A stretch of 64,000 nucleotides of DNA, taken from positions 1 through 64,000 of the forward strand of contig NZ_NFKT01000021.1 of the NCBI RefSeq assembly GCF_002160525.1. Reading direction: 5' to 3'. Position numbers and translations under genes: made by a program. The notes beneath the pieces were generated by a model that ran no database searches, was not told the DNA's origin, and saw only the letters and a program-made list of their open reading frames with translations. The DNA is from Lachnoclostridium sp. An169 (GTDB taxonomy: Bacteria > Bacillota > Clostridia > Lachnospirales > Lachnospiraceae). This document shows, piece by piece, positions 49,360-59,465 of this stretch (position 1 is the first letter of the stretch; every line of letters begins with the position of its first letter).

Positions 49360-50283
49360 TTACATTCCCATCTGCTTTGCAACTTCCTCAGCAAAGTTCT
49401 CTTCTTTCTTCTCGATTCCTTCGCCTGTCTCAAAACGTACGAACTTCGTAACTTTCACATTTGCGCCGTTCTCTTTTGCAACCTTGTCCACATATTTTGC
49501 AACAGTCAGGTCGCTGTCCTGAACGTATACCTGATCAAGCAGGCAGTACTCTTTCATCTCTTTGTTCAGACGTCCGATGATCATCTTCTCGATGATATTG
49601 TCCGGTTTCTCCGGGTTCTCTTTCTTAGCCTGAGCAAGAAGAATCTCTTTCTCGTGATCAAGGAATTCCTGGGAAACCTCATCGCGGGATACATACTTCG
49701 GAGACATAGCTGCAACCTGCATAGCCACATTCTTCAGGCATGCCTTGATCTCGTCGTTTACAACGTCTGTATCAGCAACTACAAGGACACCGATACGTCC
49801 GCCGCCGTGGATGTAGGAAACAACACATCCGTTGTCTGCTGTAACTCTCTCGAATCTTCTGATGTTCAGGTTCTCTCCGATCACTGCGATCTTCTCAACA
49901 AGAGCATCCTTCACAGTCTTGGACGGATCAGCAGCCCATGGCTCAGCCATAAATGCATCCATATCAGCCGGGTTGGAATCTACAACCTGGTTTACAACTG
50001 TCTCAACAAATCCCTGGAACTCATCGTTCTTTGCAACGAAGTCTGTCTCGGAGTTTACTTCCACGATAGCTGCTACCTTGTCATCTTTAACAACGGTCTT
50101 AACAATACCCTCAGCAGCGATTCTTCCTGCCTTCTTCTCAGCCTTTGCCTGTCCGTTCTTTCTCAGGTACTCAACTGCGGCATCCATATCTCCGTTTGTC
50201 TCGGAAAGAGCTTTCTTGCAGTCCATCATTCCTGCGCCTGTCATCTCTCTTAATTCTTTTACCATTCCTGCTGTAATTGCCAT
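49360..50283 (-). CDS. tsf: Elongation factor Ts
   Basis: 307 residues, normal length. The N-terminal UBA-like domain (VKELREMTGAGMMDCKKAL), the core NSETDFVAKN motif that enters EF-Tu, and the dimerisation region are all present. It recycles EF-Tu-GDP to GTP. It is downstream of rpsB, the standard order, with a terminator-like hairpin between the two that may reduce tsf transcription. Confidence 0.98.
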   Translation of the reverse strand: MAITAGMVKELREMTGAGMMDCKKALSETNGDMDAAVEYLRKNGQAKAEKKAGRIAAEGIVKTVVKDDKVAAIVEVNSETDFVAKNDEFQGFVETVVNQVVDSNPADMDAFMAEPWAADPSKTVKDALVEKIAVIGENLNIRRFERVTADNGCVVSYIHGGGRIGVLVVADTDVVNDEIKACLKNVAMQVAAMSPKYVSRDEVSQEFLDHEKEILLAQAKKENPEKPDNIIEKMIIGRLNKEMKEYCLLDQVYVQDSDLTVAKYVDKVAKENGANVKVTKFVRFETGEGIEKKEENFAEEVAKQMGM

Positions 50284-50354
50284 GATAACATTCCTCCATT
50301 TTCATATTTATCTTCCAGGCAGTATACCCCCAGATCAGTCCTGCCTGTTCTCTC

Positions 50355-50392
50355 AAAAAATGCTCCAACCTGCTGTGACAGGCTGAAGCATT
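50355..50392 (-). terminator. Attenuator/terminator between rpsB and tsf
   Basis: AATGCTTCAGCCTG and CAGGTTGGAGCATT form a stem, followed by six T in the direction of transcription. Partial read-through is expected because tsf has no other visible promoter. Confidence 0.75.
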
Positions 50393-50404
50393 ACAATCCG
50401 GATA

Positions 50405-51175
50405 TTACTCTTCTACAGCCTCTTCAGCTACTTCTTCTGCTGCTTCCACTTCCTCAGCAGCATTGTCATCATAATATTCTTCCTCAGCTGTTGCTCCCTG
50501 ATTAGCCTCGATAACAGCGTCTGCCATCTTGGAAACGATCAGTTTAACAGCTCTGATTGCATCGTCATTTCCCGGGATAACGTAATCCAGTTCTTCCGGA
50601 TCACAGTTTGTATCGCAGATACCGATCAGTGTAATGCCAAGAGTATGTGCTTCCTGAACACAGATTCTCTCTTTCTTCGGATCAACAACGAAGATTGCAT
50701 CCGGAAGTCTCTTCATCTCCTTGATTCCGCCAAGGTTCTTCTCGAGCTTCTCCCACTCTTTCTTGATCGCGATAACTTCCTTCTTCGGAAGTACGTCGAA
50801 TGTTCCGTCTTCAGACATAGCCTCGATCTCTTTGAGACGTTTGATACGGCTCTGGATGGTCTTGAAGTTTGTGAGCATACCGCCCAGCCATCTCTCATTT
50901 ACATAGAACATTCCGCAACGCTCTGCCTCTGTTCTGATCGCATCCTGAGCCTGCTTCTTTGTTCCTACGAAAAGGATCGTGCCGCCCTCTGCAGCAATGT
51001 CGGAAACGGCTTTGTATGCATCGTCAACCATTCCTACAGATTTCTGCAGGTCAATGATGTAAATACCATTTCTCTCTGTGTAGATGTACGGAGCCATTTT
51101 CGGGTTCCATCTTCTTGTCTGATGTCCGAAATGAACACCGGCTTCCAGTAACTGTTTCATTGAAATAACGCTCAT
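50405..51175 (-). CDS. rpsB: Ribosomal protein S2
   Basis: 256 residues. Signatures are [33 protein letters not shown] and [20 protein letters not shown]. It ends with an acidic tail ([16 protein letters not shown]), as in many Clostridia. It binds the 30S head. Its leader is about 115 bases long and follows a consensus promoter. Confidence 0.98.
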   Translation of the reverse strand: MSVISMKQLLEAGVHFGHQTRRWNPKMAPYIYTERNGIYIIDLQKSVGMVDDAYKAVSDIAAEGGTILFVGTKKQAQDAIRTEAERCGMFYVNERWLGGMLTNFKTIQSRIKRLKEIEAMSEDGTFDVLPKKEVIAIKKEWEKLEKNLGGIKEMKRLPDAIFVVDPKKERICVQEAHTLGITLIGICDTNCDPEELDYVIPGNDDAIRAVKLIVSKMADAVIEANQGATAEEEYYDDNAAEEVEAAEEVAEEAVEE

Positions 51176-51296
51176 GTTTCTTCCTCCATTTGGTTTTTAA
51201 GCTTCCGCATGTTTTATTTTCCCTGAGACCGTCCGGCTGCTGCCGGCTTAGGCACCGTCATGGAAATCCGCATACGTGTTTTTTTGCAACGTGTGT

Positions 51297-51325
51297 AGTA
51301 TATCACAGAACCCCGGGCATTGCAA
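51297..51325 (-). promoter_or_regulatory. Promoter of rpsB-tsf
   Basis: TTGCAA (51325-51320), 17-base spacer, TATACT (51302-51297), read leftward. Confidence 0.85.
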
Positions 51326-51398
51326 GCAGTTTTTCGCTGTATTTCCCCACATTTTTCCAACATTTCACCAATATTTTTCCGGCTTTTTCCCGACTCGC

Positions 51399-51428
51399 AA
51401 AAGGACTGCCGCATCTCTGCGGCAGTCC
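51399..51428 (-). terminator. Terminator of the NlpC/P60 gene
   Basis: GGACTGCCGCA and TGCGGCAGTCC form a perfect 11-bp stem with a 4-base loop, followed by TTTT leftward. Confidence 0.88.
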
Positions 51429-51480
51429 CGTCACTCACAGGTTCTCTCAATCCTGTGTGCTGTCTTAAATTTTAATTCTT

Positions 51481-52674
51481 CTAAAACCTTATGTAATCCA
51501 CCACGCGGACGGATGTAACTCTTACGGTCATTCCCGGCTTCGGGGCCTCGATCATCTGTCCGTTTCCTATATAGATAGCAACATGTCCCGGTTTCCAACA
51601 GATATCTCCCGGCTGCGGGTTGCTCACCACAGTACCTGCCGCGCGAATATCACCGCTTGTTCTCGGAATGGAGATGCCTGCCTGTCTGTAGCACCACTGC
51701 ACCAGACCGGAACAGTCAAGTCCTACACCCGGTGTGGAGCCGCCCCACACATAGGGAACTCCGATCTGTGAATAAGCAGCGCTTACAATAATCTGTCCTG
51801 CACTCTGATTATAGTCCGGTACGAAATTACTGCTGCCGGAGCTGGAAGAAGAACCGGAACTGCTTCCGCCGGAACTGCCGTTGCTGTTACTATTGCTGCT
51901 TCCGCCGCTGTTGCCGCCGCTTTCTCCCGCCGATTCGTTGCTGCTGTTCGAACTGTTGTTATGGTTCTGCTGCGCTTCCTGCTGACGGCGGGCTTCCTCT
52001 TCCTGTTTCTTTCGCTCTTCTTCCTGTCTCTTTCTCTCTTCTTCAGCCTTCCTTGCCGCCTCTTCCGCCGCTTTTCTCACAGCTTCGTCGATCTGTGCAT
52101 CCAGATCCTCAACCTCAGCGCTCTTCTCCTGGATCGTTGCATCCAGTTCATCCTGCTGCGCTTCAAACTCTGTCTGGGACTGCTGAAGCTGACTCTGCTT
52201 CTCTTTCAGAGAAGTCTGAAGGTCTTCTACCTTCTGAACCGTAGCTGCATATTCCTCAAGCTTTTCCCTGTCATAGTCATGTACCTGCTGGGAATACTCT
52301 GCCTGAGTCAGCATGCTTGACATATCACCTGAAGTAAGTACCTTCTCCATAGTGGCAGTGCCGCTGCCGTTCTCATACATATATTTAATACGAAGCTTCA
52401 TCGCTTCATACTGCTGTTCTTCCTCTTCCTGTGCAACCTTGAGATCCTCCTCTGTCTGAGAGATCTCCTCACCCGTCTCAATCAGCTGATTCTCCAGTTC
52501 TGTGATCTTTGATATGATACTGTTCAGCTGTGACTGCAGGCTGCTCACTTCATTCTGGACCGCCTCTTTCTGATTCTTCAGATCATCGATCTCATCTGCG
52601 AAAACAGGTGTTACCGCAAGTGAGCACGTAAGTGCTGTCGCCAGGAATACACTGCCTACTCTTTTTAATTTCAT
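51481..52674 (-). CDS. Secreted NlpC/P60 peptidoglycan hydrolase with coiled coil
   Basis: 397 residues from MKLKRVGSVFLATALTC at 52674 (AGGTGG upstream). A longer start would lie upstream of the promoter. A signal peptide ends at FADE, then a long coiled coil (30-210) as in CwlO/PcsB proteins, a Ser/Gly/Asn-rich linker, and an NlpC/P60 domain with Cys321 (DCSG), His364 (KPGHVAIY) and a third polar residue. It cuts stem peptides; the coiled coil probably docks to FtsEX. Confidence 0.93.
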   Translation of the reverse strand: MKLKRVGSVFLATALTCSLAVTPVFADEIDDLKNQKEAVQNEVSSLQSQLNSIISKITELENQLIETGEEISQTEEDLKVAQEEEEQQYEAMKLRIKYMYENGSGTATMEKVLTSGDMSSMLTQAEYSQQVHDYDREKLEEYAATVQKVEDLQTSLKEKQSQLQQSQTEFEAQQDELDATIQEKSAEVEDLDAQIDEAVRKAAEEAARKAEEERKRQEEERKKQEEEARRQQEAQQNHNNSSNSSNESAGESGGNSGGSSNSNSNGSSGGSSSGSSSSSGSSNFVPDYNQSAGQIIVSAAYSQIGVPYVWGGSTPGVGLDCSGLVQWCYRQAGISIPRTSGDIRAAGTVVSNPQPGDICWKPGHVAIYIGNGQMIEAPKPGMTVRVTSVRVVDYIRF

Positions 52675-52723
52675 CTTTCCACCTATCCTTATTTTTATAT
52701 CTATGTCCCCACATATATGCATA

Positions 52724-52752
52724 ATCATACACCATCAGACAGTTTTTTTCAA
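52724..52752 (-). promoter_or_regulatory. Promoter of the NlpC/P60 gene
   Basis: TTGAAA, a 17-base spacer and TATGAT, read leftward. The transcript would begin near 52717, after the alternative upstream start. Confidence 0.8.
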
Positions 52753-52939
52753 CAACATTCCATGAAAAATGCATTTTTTCGGGCACAAAAAAGTTCCAAC
52801 TCAATATGTAATAAATTATAATAAATAGTAGCGGAAATTTCAACACATTTTTAACATTTTTGTAATATTTTTATCTGGAAATTTCTTCCTGAGGCAATCC
52901 CAGATTCCGTCTGCTGCTCTGTGTATTGCCCCCTGAGCC

Positions 52940-53004
52940 ATGAAAAAAAGGAAACCACCGGTCGGATCCTGATATACTCCCCTGTCCGGTGATTTCCTTA
53001 TTTT
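52940..53004 (-). terminator. Terminator of gltBD
   Basis: AAGGAAATCACCGG pairs with CCGGTGGTTTCCTT (one mismatch), then seven T leftward. Confidence 0.85.
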
Positions 53005-53066
53005 ATATTCTATGTGATTCCTTACAGTTTTTCATCTGCTTTACACGGAAATAAACTTCATGCCTT

Positions 53067-54566
53067 TTACTGAACAGACAGGTTCGTATATCCCATCAGG
53101 CTTTCATCCACCTCGCGTGCCGCTTCACGTCCTTCCCGGATTGCCCACACTACAAGGGACTGTCCCCGGTGCATATCTCCGGCGGTAAACACGTTCTTTA
53201 CATTTGTGGAATATTTGCCGGAAGCTGTCTTTACATTTGTACGTCCGTCCACTTCCACGCCGAAAGCTTTCGTGACATAATCCTCGCTTCCCAGGAAACC
53301 TGCCGCAATCAGCACCAGATCTGCGGGAACGGTATACTCGCTGCCCGCGATCTCTGTCATAACCGTCCTTCCCGTCTTCTCGTCCTTCTTCGGCTCAAGC
53401 TTTACGAGGACAGCCTTGCAGAGTTTTCCTTTTTTGTCCTTGACAAATTCCTTCACTGTAGTTGTGTAGACTCTCGGATCCTTGCCGAACACCGCGATTG
53501 CCTCCTGCTGGCCGTAATCCGTCTTGCAGATCCTGGGCCACTCCGGCCAGGGGTTGTTCTCCGCTCTCTCATCCGGCGCTTTCGGCATCATCTCCAGCTG
53601 CAGCACGGATTTTGCTCCGTGGCGGATGGATGTTCCCACGCAGTCATTGCCGGTGTCTCCACCGCCGATGACGATGACGTGTTTTCCTTTTGCAGAAATG
53701 TAATCGCCGTCTTTCAGCTCCATATTGTTTGACCAGAGAGCTTTCGTCGTGGACTTCAGGAAATCCACGGCAAAGTAAATTCCCTCTGCCTCACGCCCCG
53801 GAGCCTTGATGTCTCTCGGATTGGATGCGCCGCAGGCAAGTACAACTCTGTCATAGTCCTTGAGAAGCTGTGCCGGCTTTACATCTTTTCCCACATTGCA
53901 GCTGACGCGGAACTCAATTCCTTCTTCTTCCATGATCTTGATCTTCCGGTCAATATACTGTTTCTCCAGCTTCATGTTGGGGATACCGTAGCGGAGCAGT
54001 CCGCCCGGCTTGTCCTCCCGCTCGAAAACAGTCACGGAATGTCCTCTGCTGTTGAGCATATCTGCCACAGTCAGTCCTGCCGGACCGGAACCGATCACCG
54101 CGATCTTCTTTCCCGTGCGGACTTTCGGCGGACGCGCTTTTGCATATCCCGTCTCGTATGCATTCTCAATGATCGCATACTCATTGCTCTTCGTCGCTAC
54201 CGGGTCCTCGTTCAGTCCGCAGGTACATGCATTCTCGCACAGTGCCGGGCATACCCGTGCGGTAAACTCCGGGAAATTGTTTGTCTTTGCGAGGCGGTAA
54301 TACGCCTCCTCCCAGTTTCCGTTATAGATCAGGTCGTTCCACTCCGGCACCAGGTTGTGCAGCGGACACCCGCTGGCCATCCCCATCAGGTTCTGGCCGG
54401 ACTGGCAGAACGGCACGCCGCACGCCATGCACCGTGCCCCCTGGATCTCCTGTTCTTCCTTGGAAAGCGGAGTGTAAAACTCATTGAAGTGCTTTATCCT
54501 CTCAAGAGGCTGCTCCGCCGTCTTGTCCTGTCTTGCATAATCCATAAATCCTGTTGGTTTTCCCAT
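53067..54566 (-). CDS. gltD: Glutamate synthase small subunit
   Basis: 499 residues. The N-terminal Fe-S ligands are visible: C46, C49, C54 and C67, then CPALCENACTCG. An FAD motif (IGSGPAGLTVADML) and an NADPH motif (IGGGDTGNDCVGTSIR) follow. It passes electrons from NADPH to the large subunit. It starts 14 bases after gltB. Confidence 0.97.
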   Translation of the reverse strand: MGKPTGFMDYARQDKTAEQPLERIKHFNEFYTPLSKEEQEIQGARCMACGVPFCQSGQNLMGMASGCPLHNLVPEWNDLIYNGNWEEAYYRLAKTNNFPEFTARVCPALCENACTCGLNEDPVATKSNEYAIIENAYETGYAKARPPKVRTGKKIAVIGSGPAGLTVADMLNSRGHSVTVFEREDKPGGLLRYGIPNMKLEKQYIDRKIKIMEEEGIEFRVSCNVGKDVKPAQLLKDYDRVVLACGASNPRDIKAPGREAEGIYFAVDFLKSTTKALWSNNMELKDGDYISAKGKHVIVIGGGDTGNDCVGTSIRHGAKSVLQLEMMPKAPDERAENNPWPEWPRICKTDYGQQEAIAVFGKDPRVYTTTVKEFVKDKKGKLCKAVLVKLEPKKDEKTGRTVMTEIAGSEYTVPADLVLIAAGFLGSEDYVTKAFGVEVDGRTNVKTASGKYSTNVKNVFTAGDMHRGQSLVVWAIREGREAAREVDESLMGYTNLSVQ

Positions 54567-54580
54567 TTTCGGCCGCCTCC

Positions 54581-57500
54581 TTACTTTCCGCTCTTAATCT
54601 TGTTAAATGCTTCAATCTGTGCCTTTTCCCTGCTTAAGCCCTTCTCTTCCATCTGGATGATGGCTGCCATCATCTTCTCATAATCCTCCGGAATGATCTT
54701 CTTGAATTTCGGCAGGTACTCTGCAAAGTTGTCGAGGATCTTCTTGCCGATCTCGGAGTTTGTATAGGCAACATGCTCCTGGATCATATTTTTCAGTTCC
54801 TGGACATCATACTTGTCCGTTACGCGCTCGATATTTACCATGGCCTTGTTGACCTTCTTGTAAAGAGTGCTGTCCATATCGAGTACATAGGCGATTCCGC
54901 CGCTCATTCCGGCCGCGAAGTTCTTTCCGGTCTGTCCCAGAATCACCACGCATCCGCCGGTCATGTACTCGCAGCCGTGGTCGCCGACGCCTTCCACAAC
55001 TGCGCGGACACCGGAATTTCTCACACAGAAACGCTCTCCCGCAACACCGCCGATAAAGGCCTTGCCGCTTGTCGCTCCGTAGAACGCAACGTTTCCTATT
55101 ATAATATTCTCATCAGACTTGAATTTGATTCCGCTCGGCGGGCATACTACCAGTTTTCCGCCGGAGAGGCCTTTTCCGAAGTAATCGTTGCTGTCGCCGG
55201 TAAGTTCCAGAGTCAGTCCCTTCGGAATGAATGCGCCGAAGCTCTGTCCGCCTGCTCCCTTACACTTGATGACGAAGCTGTCCTCCGGCAGTCCGTCCGG
55301 ATATCTCCTCGTAATCTCTGAACCGAAGATCGTTCCGAAGGTACGGTCCGTATTGGTCACGTCCACCTCCAGGCTTCTCTTCTGTCCTTTCTCCAGAGCC
55401 GGAAGGAGCTGTTTTACAAGAACTCTTTCATCCAGAGTCTTGTTCAGTTCAAAGTCATATACTTTCTTCGGGTTGAAAATCATGCCTTTCTTCTCTTCCG
55501 CATACGGATTGTAGAGCACGCTGGTCAGATCCAGGGATGCCGCGCGGCTGGAAGTCGGAGTATCCTTCACTTTCAGAAGATCGGTTCTTCCAACCAGTTC
55601 ATCCACCGTGCGCACGCCCAGTTTCGCCATATATTCTCTTAATTCTTCCGCGATGAAGCGCATGAAGTTTATCACGTATTCCGGTTTTCCGGTGAAACGT
55701 TTCCGCAGTTCCGGATTCTGGGTGGCTACGCCCACCGGACAGGTATCCAGGTTGCAGACACGCATCATCACGCAGCCCATGGTCACAAGCGGTGCTGTGG
55801 CAAATCCGAACTCTTCTGCTCCGAGCAGGGCAGCGATGGCCACGTCGCGTCCGCTCATCAGCTTGCCGTCCGTCTCGATACGCACGCGCTCGCGCAGACC
55901 GTTCTGAATCAGTGTCTGGTGTGTCTCCGCAAGTCCAAGCTCCCAGGGAAGTCCCGCATTCTGGATGGAACTTCTCGGTGCCGCTCCGGTTCCTCCGTCG
56001 TATCCGGAGATCAGGATGACTCCCGCTCCCGCCTTGGCAACGCCGGCAGCAACCGTTCCCACGCCTGCCTCGGACACAAGTTTTACGGAAATTCTTGCAT
56101 TTTTATTGGCGTTCTTGCAGTCGTAAATGAGCTGTGCCAGGTCCTCGATGGAGTAGATATCGTGGTGCGGCGGCGGTGAGATCAGGCTCACACCCGGCGT
56201 GGAGTGACGGGTCTTTGCAATCCACGGATATACCTTTCCTCCCGGAAGGTGTCCGCCCTCGCCCGGTTTTGCTCCCTGGGCCATCTTGATCTGGATCTCC
56301 TGGGCGCTCACCAGATATCTGCTGGTCACGCCGAAACGTCCGGAAGCCACCTGCTTGATGGCAGAACAGCGGTCTGTGTCAAGGCGTTCAATGTCCTCCC
56401 CGCCCTCACCGGAGTTGGACTTTCCATGGAGACGGTTCATGGCAATAGCCAGCGTCTCGTGGGCTTCCTTGGAAATGGAACCGTAGGACATGGCTCCCGT
56501 CTTGAAACGGGTAACAATGGAATCCACGCTCTCCACTTCCTCCAGAGGCACTCCTTTCTTCGGATAGTTGAAGTCGAGCTGTCCTCTTAAGTTGATCTTC
56601 TCGCCTTCCTCATCCACCATCCTGGTATACTCTTTAAACATCTCGTAATCGCCGCGCCTCGTGGACTGCTGCAGCATGTGAATGGTCTGGGGATTGTAGA
56701 GATGCTCCTCCCCGCCGCTCTTGTATTTGTGCTGTCCCACACTGTCCAGCGTCATATCAACGCCCAGTCCGAGCGGATCAAATGCCTCTGTGTGGAATGC
56801 GGTGTAGTCCTCGGCGATCTCCTCGATGCCGATTCCGCCCACACGGCTCACCGTATCAGTAAAGTAACGGCTGATAAAGTCTTCTTTCAGTCCGATCGCC
56901 TCGAAGATCTTCGCGCCCTGGTAGGACTGGATCGTAGAGATTCCCATCTTTGAGGCAATCTTGATGATTCCGTGAATCACCGCGTTGTTGTAATCGTCTA
57001 CTGCTGCATAGTAATCCTTGTGCAGAAGTCTCGCCTCGATCAGCTGACGGATTGACTCATGCGCCAGATAGGGGTTGATCGCACATGCGCCGTAGCCGAG
57101 CAGCGTGGCAAAGTGGTGTACCTCTCTGGGCTCGCCGCTCTCCAGGATCATGGCAACAGAAGTTCTCTTCTTCGTGCGCACCAGGTGCTGCTGAAGTCCG
57201 GATACCGCCAGAAGGGACGGGATCGCCACATGGTATTCATCCATATCCCTGTCTGTAAGGATCAGGATGTTGGCTCCCTCACGGATCACTCTGTCTACCT
57301 CGATAAACAGATACTCGATCGCCTTCTCAAGGCTTGTGTTCTTATAATAGGTAATCGGGATCTCCGCCACCTTGAATCCGTCCACCTTCATGTTTTTGAT
57401 CTTCAGAAGGTCTGTATTGGTAAGGATCGGGTTGTCCACCCGCAGCATCTTACAATTTTCCTCTTTCTTCTCAAGCAGGTTTCCGTCTTTTCCCACATAG

Positions 57501-59113
57501 ATCGTCGTGGATGTGACAATCTCCTCGCGGATCGCGTCGATAGGCGGGTTTGTCACCTGCGCGAAAAGCTGTTTGAAATATCCGAACAGCGGCTGGCGCT
57601 TTCTCGAGAGCACCGAGAGCGGCGCGTCGATTCCCATGGCAGCGATTCCCTCACCGCCGTTCTGTGCCATGGTAAGGATGGATTCTCTCACATCCTCATA
57701 GGAATATCCGAAAGCTTTCTGAAGCTGGGTACACTCCTCTTTCGTATATTTCGGGATATCCTTGTTGGGGATCTTCAGATCTTTCAGGCGGATCAGGTTG
57801 CGGTCCAGCCATTCCCCGTAAGGCTCCTCGTTTGCATATTTTTCTTTCAGTTCCTCATCGTCGATCACTCTTCCTGCGACAGTGTCCACAAGAAGCATCT
57901 TGCCCGGATGGAGACGTTCTTTTACAAGGATCTTCGTGGGATCGATGTCAAGGACGCCCACCTCGGAAGAGAGGATCAGGTTGTCATCATCTGTAATGTA
58001 GTATCTTGACGGTCTGAGTCCGTTTCTGTCCAGAACCGCTCCCATCACATCTCCGTCGGAGAACAGGATGGACGCCGGTCCGTCCCATGGCTCCATCATG
58101 GTCGCATAATACTGATAGAAATCCTTCTTGTTCTGGGACATACTGCGGTTGTTTACCCATGGCTCCGGAATGGCGATCATCACTGCCAGCGGCAGCTCCA
58201 TACCGCTCATCACCATGAATTCCAGGGCGTTGTCCAGCATCGCGGAGTCGGAACCGGATGTATTGATCGCCGGAAGCACCTTGTGGAGCTCGCCTTTTAA
58301 GCAGCCCGCCTCCATGGTCTCCTCTCTGGCGCGCATCTTGTCCGCATTTCCGCGGATCGTGTTGATCTCACCGTTATGTACGATGAAACGGTTCGGATGC
58401 GCCCTCTGCCAGCTGGGTGCCGTGTTGGTACTGAATCTGGAATGTACCATGGCGATGGCAGACTCAAAATCCTCATCCTGGAGATCTCCGAAGAACTGAC
58501 GGAGCTGCCCTACCAGGAACATTCCCTTATATACAATCGTACGGCTTGAAAGAGAGACAACATAAGTATCGTCGCTGCTCTGCTCAAACACACGTCTTAC
58601 CACATAAAGGCGGCGGTCAAAGGGCAGACCCTTTTCGATCTTCTTCGGCCGCTCGATAAATGCCTGCATAATACAGGGCATGCAGTCCACTGCGGTCTTT
58701 CCGAGGATCTCCGGATGAATCGGCACTTCCCTCCAGCCCAGGAATTTTAACCCTTCCTTCTTGACAATCACTTCGAAAATATTTTTCGCCTGATTGCGCT
58801 TCAGCTCATCCTGAGGAAGGAAAAACATTCCCACGCCGTAGTCTCTCTCCCCGCCCAGTTCAATGCCGAGAGGGGTACAGACTTTTTTGAAAAACCTGTG
58901 GGAAACCTGCAGAAGAATTCCCACACCGTCTCCGGTCTTGCCTTCCGCGTCTTTTCCTGCCCTGTGCTCCAGGTGCTCCACGATCTCGAGAGCGCCCGCG
59001 ACAGTGCTGTGGCTTTTTACGCCTTTTATATTTACAATAGCGCCGATCCCACAGTTATCGTGTTCAAAACTTTCGCGATACAGTCCCTGCGGACTTTTCT
59101 TCTCATCTTTCAT
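54581..59113 (-). CDS. gltB: Glutamate synthase large subunit
   Basis: 1510 residues, usual length. The amidotransferase cysteine is C21 (HDNCGIGA), exposed after removal of the first 20 residues. The central domain, the FMN-binding synthase domain and the 3Fe-4S cysteines (CNLDTCPVGVATQ near residue 1120) follow, and the C-terminal beta-helix (GGVAGERFCVRNSG region) ends it. With GltD it makes two glutamates from glutamine and 2-oxoglutarate. It has its own promoter. Confidence 0.98.
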   Translation of the reverse strand: MKDEKKSPQGLYRESFEHDNCGIGAIVNIKGVKSHSTVAGALEIVEHLEHRAGKDAEGKTGDGVGILLQVSHRFFKKVCTPLGIELGGERDYGVGMFFLPQDELKRNQAKNIFEVIVKKEGLKFLGWREVPIHPEILGKTAVDCMPCIMQAFIERPKKIEKGLPFDRRLYVVRRVFEQSSDDTYVVSLSSRTIVYKGMFLVGQLRQFFGDLQDEDFESAIAMVHSRFSTNTAPSWQRAHPNRFIVHNGEINTIRGNADKMRAREETMEAGCLKGELHKVLPAINTSGSDSAMLDNALEFMVMSGMELPLAVMIAIPEPWVNNRSMSQNKKDFYQYYATMMEPWDGPASILFSDGDVMGAVLDRNGLRPSRYYITDDDNLILSSEVGVLDIDPTKILVKERLHPGKMLLVDTVAGRVIDDEELKEKYANEEPYGEWLDRNLIRLKDLKIPNKDIPKYTKEECTQLQKAFGYSYEDVRESILTMAQNGGEGIAAMGIDAPLSVLSRKRQPLFGYFKQLFAQVTNPPIDAIREEIVTSTTIYVGKDGNLLEKKEENCKMLRVDNPILTNTDLLKIKNMKVDGFKVAEIPITYYKNTSLEKAIEYLFIEVDRVIREGANILILTDRDMDEYHVAIPSLLAVSGLQQHLVRTKKRTSVAMILESGEPREVHHFATLLGYGACAINPYLAHESIRQLIEARLLHKDYYAAVDDYNNAVIHGIIKIASKMGISTIQSYQGAKIFEAIGLKEDFISRYFTDTVSRVGGIGIEEIAEDYTAFHTEAFDPLGLGVDMTLDSVGQHKYKSGGEEHLYNPQTIHMLQQSTRRGDYEMFKEYTRMVDEEGEKINLRGQLDFNYPKKGVPLEEVESVDSIVTRFKTGAMSYGSISKEAHETLAIAMNRLHGKSNSGEGGEDIERLDTDRCSAIKQVASGRFGVTSRYLVSAQEIQIKMAQGAKPGEGGHLPGGKVYPWIAKTRHSTPGVSLISPPPHHDIYSIEDLAQLIYDCKNANKNARISVKLVSEAGVGTVAAGVAKAGAGVILISGYDGGTGAAPRSSIQNAGLPWELGLAETHQTLIQNGLRERVRIETDGKLMSGRDVAIAALLGAEEFGFATAPLVTMGCVMMRVCNLDTCPVGVATQNPELRKRFTGKPEYVINFMRFIAEELREYMAKLGVRTVDELVGRTDLLKVKDTPTSSRAASLDLTSVLYNPYAEEKKGMIFNPKKVYDFELNKTLDERVLVKQLLPALEKGQKRSLEVDVTNTDRTFGTIFGSEITRRYPDGLPEDSFVIKCKGAGGQSFGAFIPKGLTLELTGDSNDYFGKGLSGGKLVVCPPSGIKFKSDENIIIGNVAFYGATSGKAFIGGVAGERFCVRNSGVRAVVEGVGDHGCEYMTGGCVVILGQTGKNFAAGMSGGIAYVLDMDSTLYKKVNKAMVNIERVTDKYDVQELKNMIQEHVAYTNSEIGKKILDNFAEYLPKFKKIIPEDYEKMMAAIIQMEEKGLSREKAQIEAFNKIKSGK

Positions 59114-59149
59114 AGTCGCTGTCCTTTCCTTTCATTTTTTACTTTTACA

Positions 59150-59178
59150 AATATACATGATTTTCTTTTCCCTGTAAA
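59150..59178 (-). promoter_or_regulatory. Promoter of gltBD
   Basis: TTTACA, 17-base spacer, TATATT, read leftward and about 30 bases from the gltB start. Confidence 0.78.
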
Positions 59179-59333
59179 CAGGAAAATCTTTGATATTATC
59201 TGATAATTCGACTTTATTTTAATTTTCTTTTTATTTTCTGATAATTCTAATTCTGAACAAACATTAATAATTTTTCCTGATATTTGTCCTCTTCCCTTTT
59301 ATTTCCAGAAAAAACATCAATTTTCACGCATAG

Positions 59334-59362
59334 AAAAAGCGGCGGATTTTTAATTCCGCCGC
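59334..59362 (-). terminator. Terminator of the argS-AlaX-CPBP operon
   Basis: GCGGCGGA and TCCGCCGC form a stem, followed by TTTTT leftward. Confidence 0.88.
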
Positions 59363-59465
59363 ACTCAATTTAAAATTGTATTTTTATAAGTACAATCTGA
59401 TTTTTCTTCTGTTTCCGCTGTATGCCATCTTCATCCGCTGTATCATCCGTTTATTCGCATACCGC

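Larger units (their letters stand above)
51176..51480 (-). other. rpsB leader and upstream region
   Basis: Holds the rpsB promoter, a leader with a GC-rich hairpin (CCGGCAGCAGCCGG near 51230-51250) that may mediate autoregulation by S2, and the terminator of the NlpC/P60 gene. No coding frame is supported. Confidence 0.6.
52675..53066 (-). other. Intergenic region between gltD and the NlpC/P60 gene
   Basis: Contains the gltBD terminator (52947-53004) and the promoter of the NlpC/P60 gene. The AT-rich stretch 52760-52880 holds no supported gene. Confidence 0.6.
59114..59465 (-). other. gltB leader and upstream region
   Basis: A very AT-rich 352-base region. It holds the gltB promoter and the terminator of the CPBP gene. 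Runs of A and T upstream of the -35 may act as an UP element. No gene is supported. Confidence 0.6.

Noticed and set aside
57059-58009. A 316-codon frame opposite gltB
   Set aside because: gltB is certain here; the antisense frame has no motif or start signal.
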